Positions 11,502-22,492 of a stretch of DNA of 64,000 nt are shown piece after piece. The notes below the pieces were generated by a model. The model was not told where the DNA came from and searched no databases. It saw nothing but the letters and a program-made list of their open reading frames with translations. Every line of letters begins with the position of its first letter. The stretch's first letter is position 1. Source of the DNA: Thozetella sp. PMI_491. Its lineage: Eukaryota > Ascomycota > Sordariomycetes > Chaetosphaeriales > Chaetosphaeriaceae. The position numbers and the translations under genes are program-made. The stretch lies in the NCBI GenBank assembly GCA_021432635.1, contig MU270041.1:529523-593522 (forward strand), read 5' to 3'.

Positions 11502-12197
11502 ATGAAGATTAACAGCATCTTGGCCACGGCCACTCTCCTGGCTACCCAGGTCATGGCGGCACCTGTCGAGACTAGGGGTGAGTAGTCCCGCCTTGAATGT
11601 CATTCCACATATGCTGATTCAAATCTAGAGAGCGTACCGGCTCGTAGCGTCACGGACTCTGACGCGGACCTGCAGTACTTCCCCTCCAAGCGTGAGGAGA
11701 CCGACGCCGACCTGCAGTACTTCCCCTCCAAGCGTGAGGAGACCGACGCCGACCTCCAGTACTTCCCCTCCAAGCGTGAGGAGACCGACGCCGACCTCCA
11801 GTACTTCCCCTCCAAGCGTGAGGAGACCGACGCCGACCTCCAGTACTTCCCGTCGAAGCGGGAGGAGACCGATGCCGACCTCCAGTACTTCCCGTCGAAG
11901 CGTGAGGAGACCGACGCCGATCTCCAGTACTTCCCCTCCAAGCGTGAGGAGACCGACGCGGATCTCCAGTACTTCCCCTCCAAGCGTGAGGAGACCGACG
12001 CCGACCTCCAGTACTTCCCGTCGAAGCGGGAAGAGACTGACGCCGACCTTCAGTACTTCCCGTCGAAGCGGGAGGAGACCGATGCCGACCTTCAGTACTT
12101 CCCTTCAAAGCGCGACGAGACCGACGCCGATCTCCAGTACTTCCCCTCCAAGCGTGAGGAGACCGACGCTGACCTCCAGTACTTCCCCTCTAAATAA
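11502..12197 (+). CDS. RiPP precursor: secreted protein with 13 Kex2-bounded LQYFPS cores
   Basis: Predicted 214-residue secreted precursor of a fungal (dikaritin/kexin-type) RiPP. Exons 11502-11577 and 11629-12197; a 51-bp intron with GCTGATT branch follows the signal peptide (MKINSILATATLLATQVMAA, first 20 residues). After a short leader (PVETRG, ESVPARSVTDS) the protein is only repeats: DADLQYFPS followed by KREET, 14 residues (42 bp) per unit. There are 13 cores, all reading LQYFPS; the only change is KRDET in place of KREET before copy 12. Kex2 dibasic KR follows copies 1-12; copy 13 ends FPSK-stop. Ustiloxin (UstA), phomopsin and asperipin precursors share this plan. The Tyr of the core is the likely site of oxidative cross-linking by the neighbouring UstYa protein. 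The mature product cannot be read from sequence. Confidence 0.93.
11659..12194 (+). repeat. Tandem repeat of 42 bp, 13 copies, coding the peptide cores
   Basis: The start of each CAG-TAC-TTC block recurs every 42 bp from 11673 to 12177 (12 intervals, 504 bp). The copies differ only at third positions: GAC/GAT, CTG/CTC/CTT, CCC/CCG/CCT, TCC/TCG/TCA/TCT and CGT/CGG/CGC. One non-synonymous change is seen (Glu to Asp in a spacer at about 12115). This is a protein-coding minisatellite, so antisense frames over it are artefacts. Confidence 0.95.
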
Positions 12198-13260
12198 ACT
12201 GCGCAAGCGCACCATGCTTGCTATTGTGTCGCCACAGCACAATTCCGGATGTTCGATATGTCCAGTTGGTGATACAAGCAAGCGATAGGCGGAAGGGCGC
12301 ATTCCAGCTACCGGGTCGAGGTTGAATAGCGTGGAACCTTCCGATGTTCGAGTCCTGCGGGCACTTACGATGATTACCTAGGCACGGATTGGTGCAATAG
12401 CCAAGCCACCAGCAGATAGTAATACTAGGGTGTCTGCAGCAGAGAGTTTGACATGTATCCACAGTGACATGGAAGTTGCCAGGTTCTCCAGCTTACGCGG
12501 AGGCGGTAAAGATTGAGGGCGTTTTCCAGTCCCGATCAGGAAGCTACCCAGTTAGCCTCATAGAGTCCGACCTCGTTGCCGGCAAATCGTCTCGAAGGCT
12601 GCTAAAACCGACGAGCCGAGCCGACACCAGAACCCCAGTGAAAGCCGTGGGCGTATTCGCTAGCTGATTAATAACCCCCGTTCTGTTGGACCAAGACAGG
12701 GGGTCCTGCCTTGAGACGGCTGAAGCCTGGCCGTCGCCTGATTGGCGACCTCGCCTACAGAGCTTCCAAGGAGCTCATGTAGCCGTCTTTGTACAAGGCG
12801 ACAGTGAATATCGCCTACCGCGGAAGGAAACCATATGATAAGGAGATCTGAGCTAGCTAGCAATAACCAAGTTGATGCGCAGGGGATCTGGCTCTCCTTC
12901 ATCCAGGCAACTGGCAAGGGACACCTCCCGGTTTTCGTCGGCTATCAGTGTTCTGACTATTGTGGATGCGGTGGGTGAGCGACCAGATCTTGTTCGAGAA
13001 GACCGTATATTGAAGCGTAAAAGGAAGGTCCGTTATCTTTGGTGTTTGAATGATAGATTCTTCGCCAACACAGAGCGTCGCCACTGTACTAACTATGTCT
13101 AATAGCTGGGGACAAACTGACAACATTGGGCCCCCAGCCTTGCCCCGCCACATCCGTACAGAAAGGCTGCCGTGGACGTACATCCGGCAGTGTACGAAGC
13201 CTTGTCGCATAGACATGAGAAGATATACAATTCATATAGCATACCATTGGAATATCTTGC
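12198..13260. other. Intergenic, no gene recognised
   Basis: I looked here for a second UstY-type gene or a peptidase and found none on either strand. Several frames of 60-105 codons have no motif. Nothing repetitive stands out. Confidence 0.45.
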
Positions 13261-13781
13261 TTAATGGTTCAGCGGCCTCCCACATATGTCCTTTGCTGCG
13301 TCGTCCAAGGTAGCGTTAATCTGGACCGATGCACTCCCTCCGCGGCCGGTCACTGGATTCACCTTCCAAGTGAAGTTAGCCGAACCAGTAATCCAATACT
13401 CTTTGCCGTTGATCTCTACTGTCTGTTTCAGAGTAACCGCTTTCAGCGATTTAAGTTAGCGGCGTCGCGGTTATAGGTGTGACAGTCTCTTACTCGAAGG
13501 CCCCTTGCCGCACGGCTCCGTGGTCGCAACCTGGAAGCTGGGATCGTTTTGGCTAGTTGTAAACTTGCCCGCGGCCGGGTCCCACAGTGATTGGTAATAA
13601 TCAGAGCCATTTGGCACCCAGAGTATATGGCAGACGTCCGGCTCAGTTTCTCGCCGAGGGTACCCCCTGAGTTGGTGAGGTTCACATTCCAGTAGCCCAG
13701 ATCTGGCACACCCAAGACATGGCAGACTAGAGCAGAAACCAAAATGCCTCTAATAGCAATAGAATTGAATGAAAGGTGCAT
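13261..13781 (-). pseudogene. Small secreted protein gene with a one-base frameshift
   Basis: From an ATG at 13781 (minus) the frame reads MHLSFNSIAIRGILVSALVC, a signal peptide, then GVPDLGYWNVNLTNSGG, a start typical of small fungal secreted proteins (GYWNV motif). Right after this, in a C5/G5 run at 13663-13667, the frame must move by one base to continue as RRETEPDVCHILWVPNGSDY and FTTSQNDPSFQVATTEPCGK. An intron (donor GTAAGAG, branch GCTAAC, acceptor AAAG) leads into VTLKQTVEINGKEYWITGSA, GGSASVQINATLDD, DICGRPLNH and stop at 13261. Two Cys-containing segments remain. Either a decayed gene or a consensus error in the G run. Function unknown; it may be an effector-like or surface protein. 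Confidence 0.6.
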
Positions 13782-14466
13782 TGTGGCTATAATTTGACAG
13801 TGACGAGGGAGGTCGGTGCCCGGTGGATGATGAGATGAGGCTACAGCAAGTTCTATCCTTGAGATCGTTTGCACGACGAAGCGACTAGTAAGGTTGCAAC
13901 AGCCCGGAAGAAGTCGTTGCATCTTTCGGGTATGCTACGATGCAGCGACAATAGGTTGCACGCATAGTAGACAGACACAATGCTACAATATGACGCGTCA
14001 TAGAACGTGACGTGATGATTTTCGGGCTAGAGCGCGGTAGCAACCGTACAAGGACCAGTACGGCTCGTCGCAATAATGCCTAAAGAGGATGCTCCAGGTG
14101 AGAACACCGTATACTTAGAACGTCGAAAAATAGTAACACCTCAATTTCGCGTCGAAGAAGGGTTAGGAAAGGCGGAATACGAGCATGGAAGAGACAGGAC
14201 CGTCATCTTTGGGATTCAACATCCGTTCTACCTGTATTGAAGACAGTATCTCCATCACGGTATTGAAATCGCGCCATAGTATGGACACTATATATCACAA
14301 TTTATGGGGGAAATCGTATCTTAGCGATGGACTCAACTACTGGAACCATTTTAGCCAAAGGCAGAACAAAGGTTACGTATCATTCACGAGTGGTTACCTC
14401 CTAAGAGTGTGCTACGTGCCAAAGCACAGCTTAGAGATATAATAATTCTCATCTTCTACCTCCTCT
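13782..14466. other. Intergenic between two minus-strand genes
   Basis: No gene seen. Downstream of the VAO-like gene stop and upstream of the small secreted protein. Moderately AT-rich; frames under 90 codons without features. Confidence 0.5.
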
Positions 14467-16493
14467 CTACTCCGGGCTGTTCCTCAGGTGACGGAATCGT
14501 TCGGGCCAGATACCTGACTTCCCAGGAGCCAAGATTCCCTCAGGGTCGAGAGCGTCCTATACGCGCGTTTAGTCCTGTTCTTTGAGAGAATCTGTTCTTG
14601 GAGGCGAACTAACCTTGATCTTCTCTACAAATTTGTTATACATGTGGCCGTTGAAGTCGTTCAGGCCCGCAATCAAGTCTGCACCTGTATCAGCAATCTC
14701 ACATCTTAGAATTAATGAAGGAGCCCGGCGATACGTACCCATATGGTGAACGTGGCTTCGATACATGCCAAAGCCCCGCTTCTTCGCCTCCTCGTGCAGC
14801 CCGTAATACAGACCTCGGACGCGCTTTTGGGCCTCCGGGTCCTCCTGATCCCACGAGAACATGTTCATGACCACCACGTGGCGCTCATACATGAAGAAGT
14901 CTACCATGGGTTCCAGCCCGTGGGCCTCGTGGATGGGCTTGCAGGCCCGCATCCACTCCAACACCGTCGCCCCGTCGTTCGGGATAATGGGCGCGTAATC
15001 GCCGTGGGCTGGCTTTCCCTTCCCGGTTCGATCGTGAGGGATTGTCCAGTGCACGAGCTCTAGGCTAGCAAGGCTTGGGACGCCGGCCCACATCATGCCG
15101 TGTTCTATGGGGATCGTCGAGGCATCCACGCCGGCGCCCTCTTCTCCGACAAAGATATTACCCACTAGCTTGCCGGTCGGCGCCTTTCCTGCTAATATCT
15201 CCTTAATCTCGTCGAACTGGGCCTGTATGATGCGCTTGGGGCCATACAGTCCCCAGCGCGCCAGCCACTGGTACCCGCCGTACTCGGCCTGGAGCTCATC
15301 CATCCGCGAGTCTGGGATGGGACCCTCGCCTTTCCAAAAGTCCTCGCGCCGGCCCCACATGCACAGGTTCTCGATCAAGCCCATGAACCAGATGCAGTTG
15401 GGCACGATGCCGTCCCGGCGCAGCTTGCCCAACTCATCTACCATGACGGCGAGATCCTCGAACGCCGGCATGCTAAATTCGCAAGACATGTACGCCGGGG
15501 GCTGGGCGTTCATCCAGAGACTCAGCTTCGTGACTACGCCAAGATTGCTCTGCACGAAAAGACCTTCGACGCTAGGTCCGTAGGTGTATTTGGACAGGAA
15601 GGCATTGGGTGAATTGGTGATGCCCCATTGGCCTGTACGCAGCAGGGAGCCATCGGCAAGCATCACCTCGATTCCAGACATGGCTTGGTGGTGAGAAAAG
15701 TTGGCACCAAATCCCATGCCTCGATCCAAGGTCTATTCCCATGCGATTTGATTAGCAAAATAGCGGGTAAGCCGCGGTTTCGACGAGGGAGACGCACATT
15801 TCCGATCACGCTTCCCCAACCCAGGGAAGGGAGGCTTGGCCACACCTTCAGCTTATGCTCAATGCAGTAGTCGTAAAGGTCAGTAAAAGTGACTCCGGGC
15901 TCGACAACGGCATATGCAAATTTCTCGTTGACCTCGATAATCTTGTTCATGCGGTGCAAGTCCAGCGACACGGAGCCGCTAACCCGAGGGGCTGGACCGC
16001 CGTATCTGCGCGATTCCTGTTAGCCAGACTCTGAGACGTGTAGCATGATCTCTGTCTGGCACGCACCCGAGATTCTTCCCGCGAGAAAACGTCCAAAGTG
16101 GAATTTTGTACTTGTTCGCAACGCTCAGGACCGCTTGAAGTTCATCGGTAGAGGATGGGCTACAATGCAGAATGTCAGCAGTGGTTTGTATTCCACGGGT
16201 CAGAAACGGAACGGGCTTGTTTACCATACGGCGGCGCTCGGCGTCTTGCGCTTCTCCGGGTCATCTTGGTACGGATCATAGGGGTCGATGTAGTCGGACA
16301 GCGCTTCGTCGACAAAGACAAAGTCACGACCAACCACCGTGACGAATTCTTCGATTGCACGAGCAAAGTCCTCCTCTCCAACCCCCGGTGGGAGGACTTT
16401 CAGGATGGGACGCCGGGAAGGGTGGTCGAAGACACCCCGGTGCGCCTCCTGGTATTCAGGGTCGTGGTACTTGCTGGGCAGCTGGGCAGACAT
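14467..16493 (-). CDS. Vanillyl-alcohol-oxidase-like FAD oxidase (VAO/PCMH family)
   Basis: Predicted 574-residue flavoprotein of the 4-phenol-oxidising VAO subfamily (vanillyl-alcohol oxidase, eugenol oxidase). Exons in reading order: 16225-16493, 16067-16159, 15798-16005, 14739-15732, 14614-14684, 14467-14556. The FAD-binding domain shows STDELQAVLSVANKYKIPLW, then FSRGKNLGYGGPAPRVSGSV and VVEPGVTFTDLYDYC. The substrate half ends with MYRSHVHHM, whose Tyr-Arg pair matches the phenolate-binding Tyr503-Arg504 of VAO. The tail DPEGILAPGKSGIWP is diagnostic. No signal peptide is seen, so peroxisomal or cytosolic. I could not place the covalent flavin His with confidence. It lies 2.3 kb from the RiPP precursor; a para-phenol oxidase beside a Tyr-containing peptide is suggestive, but it may act on lignin-type phenols. 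The start ATG at 16493 is the first in frame. Confidence 0.9.
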
Positions 16494-18244
16494 TGTAGCG
16501 CTCTTAGATGATGCGATTTCGATTCGTGTACCACAGAGGAGGGCTTCTGCGGAGAGATTTCCCAAATAAACTACTTCTGCGCCTCCGGGATATTGGTTCG
16601 ACCCGGTGTTTCAATTCACCCAGGTCGAGCGGCTGGTAAAAGTAGCTGCCGATGCTTCCCCAACTTCATCTTGACATTGCCGCCCACACTCCCGTCTCCC
16701 CTCACCAGACCATTGCAGCACTAGATTGCGGAGTCGACTTGGCTTGCCTTGGGGTAAGCTCGGCAATCTTCTTGACCAAACGAATCCCCAGGTACAGCCG
16801 TAGATCCCCGGCTGGCATGACCAGCGCCGGTCGTTCGTGAGGAACAACTTCATCATGCGTAGCGAAATAGTGGCGAGGAGCCTCTTTCCCCGCATCGCAT
16901 TCTCCTTCTTCCTCGCCCTGAGCTTCCCACAGTCCGGCCGCTGATTATTGCTAGAATATATCAGCGAAAGATTCTAGGCAAAGTTAGGAGTGTTCGTATA
17001 GCATTTAATCACGGGATTTCTCATCGTCTTGCATCGCACTTTTGTTTACCGTGACCAAAGCCAGCGTTTGTAAGGCCGACGGTGAAAATAAAGTCATAAA
17101 GATGCCCTGCAGAAGTCCTCGTTATCCTGGAGTGATTGAGATCGACGATTCTTCATGCATTCTATGCCGGCTATGTGGTCTAGGCTCCTTGACACCACAT
17201 TCATCCTAGAGTGTCTTACAAGACTTGAGCGCTACCATCGTCTAGTCTACTAAGCTCCCAGCGGACTTCACTCATGAACTCTAACCCGCATAGTCCATCA
17301 ACGAGGGTCTGAGGTCTATTATTCGCTTATGCAGTCAAAAGCGCTAGGGGTCAGTTAAAGCAAAGAGAATATTGCTCAAGTGAAACAGGTACTGACGTAA
17401 TGTATTAAGACACGGCACGCCTTGTGTGCAGAGAACTCAACTAGTAGATGGATAAGTCAATGGAACAAAGTGGTGTAAAGAGTGCCGATTAAGTTTAATA
17501 ATATCCTCTTGACGGTCTAGGGCATCGTGGTAGGCAGTATTAAACTATGCCCCGATGTAGAGGATCGCCAACACCACCGCATCAATTAGGCTTTGTTTCA
17601 CCGCCTCCTTGCCTTTGGGGGGGATCGACGCTACCGACTGCATCGCCTAGGGGACAGGGCGCGCAAAGCTGGCCACACTCTAAGATAGATAAGTCAAAGT
17701 ATGTAGTAGTTCTTCATAAATTATACACACATTATGCTATTAAACATATTTTCTGCGCCATGGAGGCGTTCCGTTGTTCCTAAATTCTTTCAGCCAGACC
17801 CTAGTGAAGAGTTTCCGTTTCAAGTCGTCCAGTCGAGAAAATAGAGCAAGAGATAAGTGTAGATGCTAAAATTCGCCTTGAATAGCTAGAGTATGTTATC
17901 GGGATGCAGTGAAACAAGTATACGCTCTAAAGGGGAAAGGGTGTTTGGAATCAGAGCCATTGAGTTCTGCCGGCGGGTTGTTTAGCTTTCGTTTAGGGGA
18001 TGCCAGTAACAATCAACTGTTAGGCCCCGAATATCCACCGAGACACCTTGGTTATTGGATTAAGCTGAGGGGGGACAAAAAGAGCGCAAATAGTAGTGCA
18101 TGTTTTCAGTGTTCTCTATGAACAAGAGTTCAGAATATAAAAGCTCAGTCCTGACTATGAATTACCAACCCATCCAGTAACCTTCAGCATAGATCAACTT
18201 CACCTCATACTCTAATACTCTCTCAAAACACAACATATCCTACG
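16494..18244. other. Intergenic, about 1.75 kb
   Basis: No gene recognised on either strand. The part from about 16920 to 17900 is AT-richer than the flanking genes and has only short frames. It contains the promoters of the VAO-like gene (minus) and the secreted-protein gene at 18245. Confidence 0.45.
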
Positions 18245-18844
18245 ATGGCGCTTAAGACAACTCTGTATGCCTTGCTGTCGTTTGCAGCGTGCGCCCAAGG
18301 TGCCCCAACCGTGATCGAAGATCCAAAGGTATGAAGTGTCAGATGAACATCTTCTAGAACGCTAGATTGCTAAGAAACGTTGAATAGATCATTTTGTTCT
18401 CTGATTACGGGTGCGAAGGCAAAAGCATAACGCTTACGGCTACTAAAGCTCAATGCCACGCGGTCAATAGCACGTATGTTGGACATAATTGCATCGATGC
18501 TCCCCTCTCCCTCTCTTCCTCTCCTGATATTCTTTTTCTCAATAAAACTGAACTACCTTTGACATTTCTTCTTAGTAAAATCGGGGGTGTTAGCGGTATA
18601 GAGATCAAGGGCGGCCTGTTTTGCGACCTCTTCTCGTAAGTATCCCCGGTTTGGGTTGAACAAAAACGGTTGTTATCACGTACTTACTTATAATCATAGA
18701 GACTCGGATTGCGAAACTCCAATCTATCTAGACATGTCGGAGGCTAAAAACTGTGCTCTTGGAGCGACTATGGGCAATGTTCCCTTTGTTGATAGCTATA
18801 TCATCGAAAACGAGATTAACAGTGTTAGCTGCGATTACAAGTAA
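18245..18844 (+). CDS. Small secreted cysteine-rich protein, 158 aa
   Basis: Predicted secreted protein. Exons 18245-18328, 18388-18635 and 18700-18844. The first exon is almost exactly a signal peptide (MALKTTLYALLSFAACAQG) plus APTVIEDPK. The mature part carries seven Cys in contexts such as DYGCEGKSI, AQCHAVNS, HNCIDAP, LFCDLFS, SDCETPIY, KNCALGA and ending VSCDYK. There are Asn-X-Thr/Ser sites (NSTY, NKTE). No domain is recognised; the size, cysteine spacing and intron after the signal peptide are those of candidate effectors or antimicrobial-type proteins. The AT-rich surroundings fit an accessory, fast-changing gene. An odd number of Cys in the mature protein leaves one unpaired or intermolecular. 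Confidence 0.75.
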
Positions 18845-20243
18845 GAAAATCGCGCAAATTCTTTGTGGAAAACTGTATCTAGAAGCACCACCAAGTTTCC
18901 TTTTTTTTTATTCAAAAAAAAAAAGGAAAGAAAGAAAAAAGGCTTAGCCTAGAGATGGGGGTATATCGATAATAGTCTAGCCAACAGTTTAACCACGAGA
19001 GATTCACTACGCTAGCACATTGATAGCAATGTTCTGTCTCATGTCGTAGTAACCCTGTTGGTTGCAAGGCAAATGAACCTCAAATGACCAACAGTTTTCC
19101 CTGTGCCCAATGTACAGGGCTCCTGGTTGAACAGCAGGCCTTGAGCTAGGACTGCATTTGATGAAGCAATATCAGCATGCAGATGCGAGCCGACCCCCCT
19201 CCATGCACCAAGCTGGTAGCCACCCGATTTGCACAAAATGCCGGTAAAGGATGTTCAACCAACCGTAGTACCTAGCAAGGCTGGGCGTCTTGTTGGTAGA
19301 TGAAGAAGCCAACGAGTTGATTCGAGATTGGGCGGAGTCGATGATGACGGCAGAGATGCCGATCCTGCGCCTACAGCAATGTTGCCTGGTGCAGTCATTG
19401 TCACACATAAATGCTCGTGTAGCAGTACATATATATAGCTACGCGGCGGCATCTCGGGTAAGAGATGGGCTTCGCAGGGTTCGACTGCTGAGGAAGCACG
19501 GGAAGACAAGGGGAGCGTACCCACTCAACCCACTGTACAGTTCTCTGCCACGATTTGCGAAGGCCTAGCGCAGAGGCACGAGGGCAAAGGAGGAGGTGGG
19601 GCTGCGCCTTCCCCCTCCCCACCCTCTCTTCCTCTGCCCCTCCATCCCCCCTCTCATTGCCTACCATTGGCGGGGTTGTGGGCGGTTCGACATCCTCTTG
19701 ACGCACACGGCTGAGGACGCTGTCCGCGCCGCGTGATGGCGCTGCACATTACGGCGGTGGCTGCGGTCAGCCCTACCACCGCAAAATGGCCAGCTGAGAG
19801 CCAAGCCGTTCCTGCCAAGCCCGCCCAGCTCCCCCGCCTAGCAGATCATGCGGCCCCGATGAGGACGCTGGTGGGAGACCCCAGCCTGTCGACGGTCGCC
19901 GATCACAGCGGATGACTTCCCCGAGGTCACGTTTCATCGTCATCAATCGCCCCGAGGATCGTGAAGCCTCTTATTTGACCCCTTTTGTCTCCTTTTACTA
20001 CCCATCCAGTTCAGTTCAGTGTATACACTCAGTCTAGACGCCAAGCGCGCTGTTTGGAACATCCGTCACGAGCCTGCCTTCCCCATCGGCGCATGAATCT
20101 CCCCTAGGTGAGTGCGCCGAGCCTTGCAGTGAAACAGGGCGCCGGCAACATCAGACTGACGGCGCGCCAGGCGCAACCTCCCCAGTCTCTATATTGCCCT
20201 CTGCTCCCGCACGCGCGCTCCGGCCGACGCCTGCTTTTCCACC
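18845..20243. other. Intergenic, about 1.4 kb
   Basis: Begins with a T-run and A-rich low-complexity tract (18900-18945). A pyrimidine-rich stretch (about 19600-19655) and the region up to 20243 form the promoter and leader of the App1-like gene. No other gene seen. Confidence 0.5.
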
Positions 20244-21700
20244 ATGTCCGATCACCATCCGAGCTCCTACGGCGAGGAGATGCAGCTCCGCACGCGACGC
20301 GAACGCGGCTTCTCCGACACGGAGGAGTCGCTCCCCACCATCTCTCAGCACTCATTCAAGCTCGAGCCCGGCGTGACGCCCAAGACGGCCGCAAAGTCCA
20401 AAGTGACGAACCTGCTCTCATACCTCGGCCAGTACAACCCCCGCCCGCTGTCCATCTCCGACACCGATGCCGTGTGGCTCATGGACAATGTCGCCTACCG
20501 GAACCAAGACGGCGGGTGGGAAGCCGAGTTCGTCGCCGCCGTTTTCCGCCAGGAGCTGCCGGGGTCCTGGGTCGACACGGTGCAGGAGGTAGCCGGCAAG
20601 GTCGGGATCAAGAAGGGCGACAAGGCCATCGACACCATCCAGGAGCGCCTCGTGCCTTTCACCCAGGACATCCTCCCCGGCCGCCAGGTCATGGTGACCT
20701 TTGCCGACGGCGGCGATAATATCAAGCTCGGCCCTGGCGGCCGGAACGGTATCAGCAGCGACATTCGGTCTGTCCCGCACGTGACCGGCGGCCTGGCCAC
20801 CTCGAGCGCCGTGGTGTCAGAGTCGGTGACGGGCCTCCTCGAGATGAAGACGGTCTTCGCAGAGCCCGAAGGCTGGGGGGTGATATCTGGTTCGTGCTTT
20901 CCGCGGGCCTTTCCCGCGTCCGGGTGATGCTGACATTTGCAGACATCGACGATACCATCAAGATCACACAGACAAGCGACCCTGTCGGAATCCTGACGTC
21001 GACCTTTGTGGTACGCATCCCCCTCCTCCCGCGCGCGGGTCGCGCCGGCTGACTTGCGCCCAGGCCCAACCGAAGCCCACCAGTGGCATGCCCGAGCTCT
21101 ATGCCGACATACACTCCCTCCTCCCGCCGTCGTCACCCTTCTTCTACCTGTCCGCCTCGCCCTATAACCTGTATCCCTTCCTCCGTGGTTTCCGCGACGA
21201 GTTCTACCCGCACGGCCAGCTCATCCTGCGCGACGCCAGCTGGATGTCGATCCCCGGCTTGCTCTCGAACCTGACGCTGGGGACCCAGGAGTACAAGGTG
21301 GACAGGATGGTCAAGGTGAATAGCTGGCTGCCGCGGCGCAAGATGATCTGCATCGGCGACTCGACCCAGGCCGACCCGGAGTCGTATGGTATGCGTCACC
21401 ACCACCGTAGCATCAAGGACGAGCGTTTGCTGACGATACAGGCGAAATGTACCGCAAGTACCCAGGGTGGGTGCGGCTCATCTTCATCCGGAAGGTCACC
21501 GACATCGCCGCGCTCGGCATCGCAGCCAAGAACGAGCCGGCGAGGTTCGAGAAAGCGTTTGAGGGCGTTCCAAGGTGAGCCTCAGAATCGTGACTAATGC
21601 CTAGCCTTTCTAACCAACCACTTATAGGTCGGCGTGGCATGTATTCGAAGACCCGTCTGAGTGTCACGCGATCGTGCGTGACGTTCTGTCGCAGGAGTAG
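20244..21700 (+). CDS. App1-like phosphatidate phosphatase (DUF2183)
   Basis: Predicted 414-residue enzyme of the App1/DUF2183 group, which dephosphorylates phosphatidic acid with a HAD-like DxDxT centre. Exons 20244-20889, 20943-21010, 21064-21388, 21442-21574, 21628-21700. The N-terminal half has TNLLSYLGQYNPRPLSISD and a C2-like region up to LLEMKTVFAEPEGWGVIS. The catalytic motif is D216-I-D218-D219-T220 (SDIDDTIKIT), interrupted by an intron after the first base of D216. FFYLSASPYNLYPFLRGF, FYPHGQLILRD and MICIGDSTQADPESYGE follow, all typical. It is shorter than yeast App1 and lacks its actin-patch region, like other filamentous-fungal versions. Upstream in-frame ATG choices at 20108 are in other frames and were not used. 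Confidence 0.9.
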
Positions 21701-22492
21701 GGGAATAGTGGAACCTGGTGAAAGGGGGTCCCGCCTTTCGGAGTCTGGGACTGGGGGGCTGTTAATGCCGTCGTTGTCTTTTGCTGTGCTTTGGGCTATC
21801 CAACCGAGTTTCGACCGAAGGACCGTGGGGGGGATACTTGATGGTTCTCGTTTCGATATCCCTGATGCCAGACGGTGGGCGAATTGGGTGCTGGCCGATG
21901 TAGCACGACAAGTGATATCACTACTACCGTGTGCTTTCCCCGAATCAAGTTTGAGATTCCTACATATCTTATAGCCTACCTTCGCCAATACGAGGATACT
22001 CTTTAGTACTAGGTCCACCCTTTGCCCGGCTCCTCGGTAGCACAATTCTAGTCCAGGGATTTGGTGAGTCCCCGTCGCACGATCGGCAGCTACGGGCATC
22101 AATCCTGTTGTATTCGCAGCCGTAGAAACCATGTCTAGGAGGCGCAGCATCAAGCTACTTTAGACTTGACCGGGAAGTAAAGCTTGGTCTGTAGGTGTAT
22201 TTCCGCCCGTGGTCCTCTCTAGCGACTCCACCACTACCCCTCCTTGCCCTCCTAAGGACTTTTGTAGATTGAGGTTGCAAGCTGTAAGCTGTCAGCGCCC
22301 CGCTCCCCCTCCCCCTCCAAACTGCAAGCCCGCCTAGTGCCGTCTTGGCGCAGGCCGGCGATGATGGCACTACAGCCCCACGTGGCGTCGATCGTCTCCA
22401 AAGGGCGTAGGAGTAATGAGCCGCCCGCCGCCCGCCAGCTCGTCCCCGAGCTCTCACCTTCTCCTGCCATAGATTTACGATTACTGAACACC
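21701..22492. other. Intergenic, App1-like to GST
   Basis: No gene. The ORF that runs open before the GST ATG (from 22337) is leader sequence. Pyrimidine-rich stretches at 22215-22260 and 22300-22325 are common in fungal leaders. Confidence 0.5.

Noticed and set aside
11659-12194. Regularly spaced repeats that could look like a CRISPR array
   Set aside because: Units are contiguous, with no unique spacers, and encode protein; the organism is a fungus.
11600-12288. Three long frames over the repeat array: two on the minus strand (11600-11983, 11650-12108) and one in another plus frame (11692-12288)
   Set aside because: They are shadows of the 42-bp coding repeat; the frame of the precursor has a signal peptide, a spliced intron and Kex2 sites, the others have none.
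12325-12360. tRNA T-loop-like GTTCGAGTCC
   Set aside because: The flanking bases do not pair as a T-stem and no A box or anticodon arm is found upstream.
20418-21405. Several long minus-strand frames across the App1-like gene
   Set aside because: High third-position GC gives open antisense frames; only the plus-strand reading shows the DxDxT domain.
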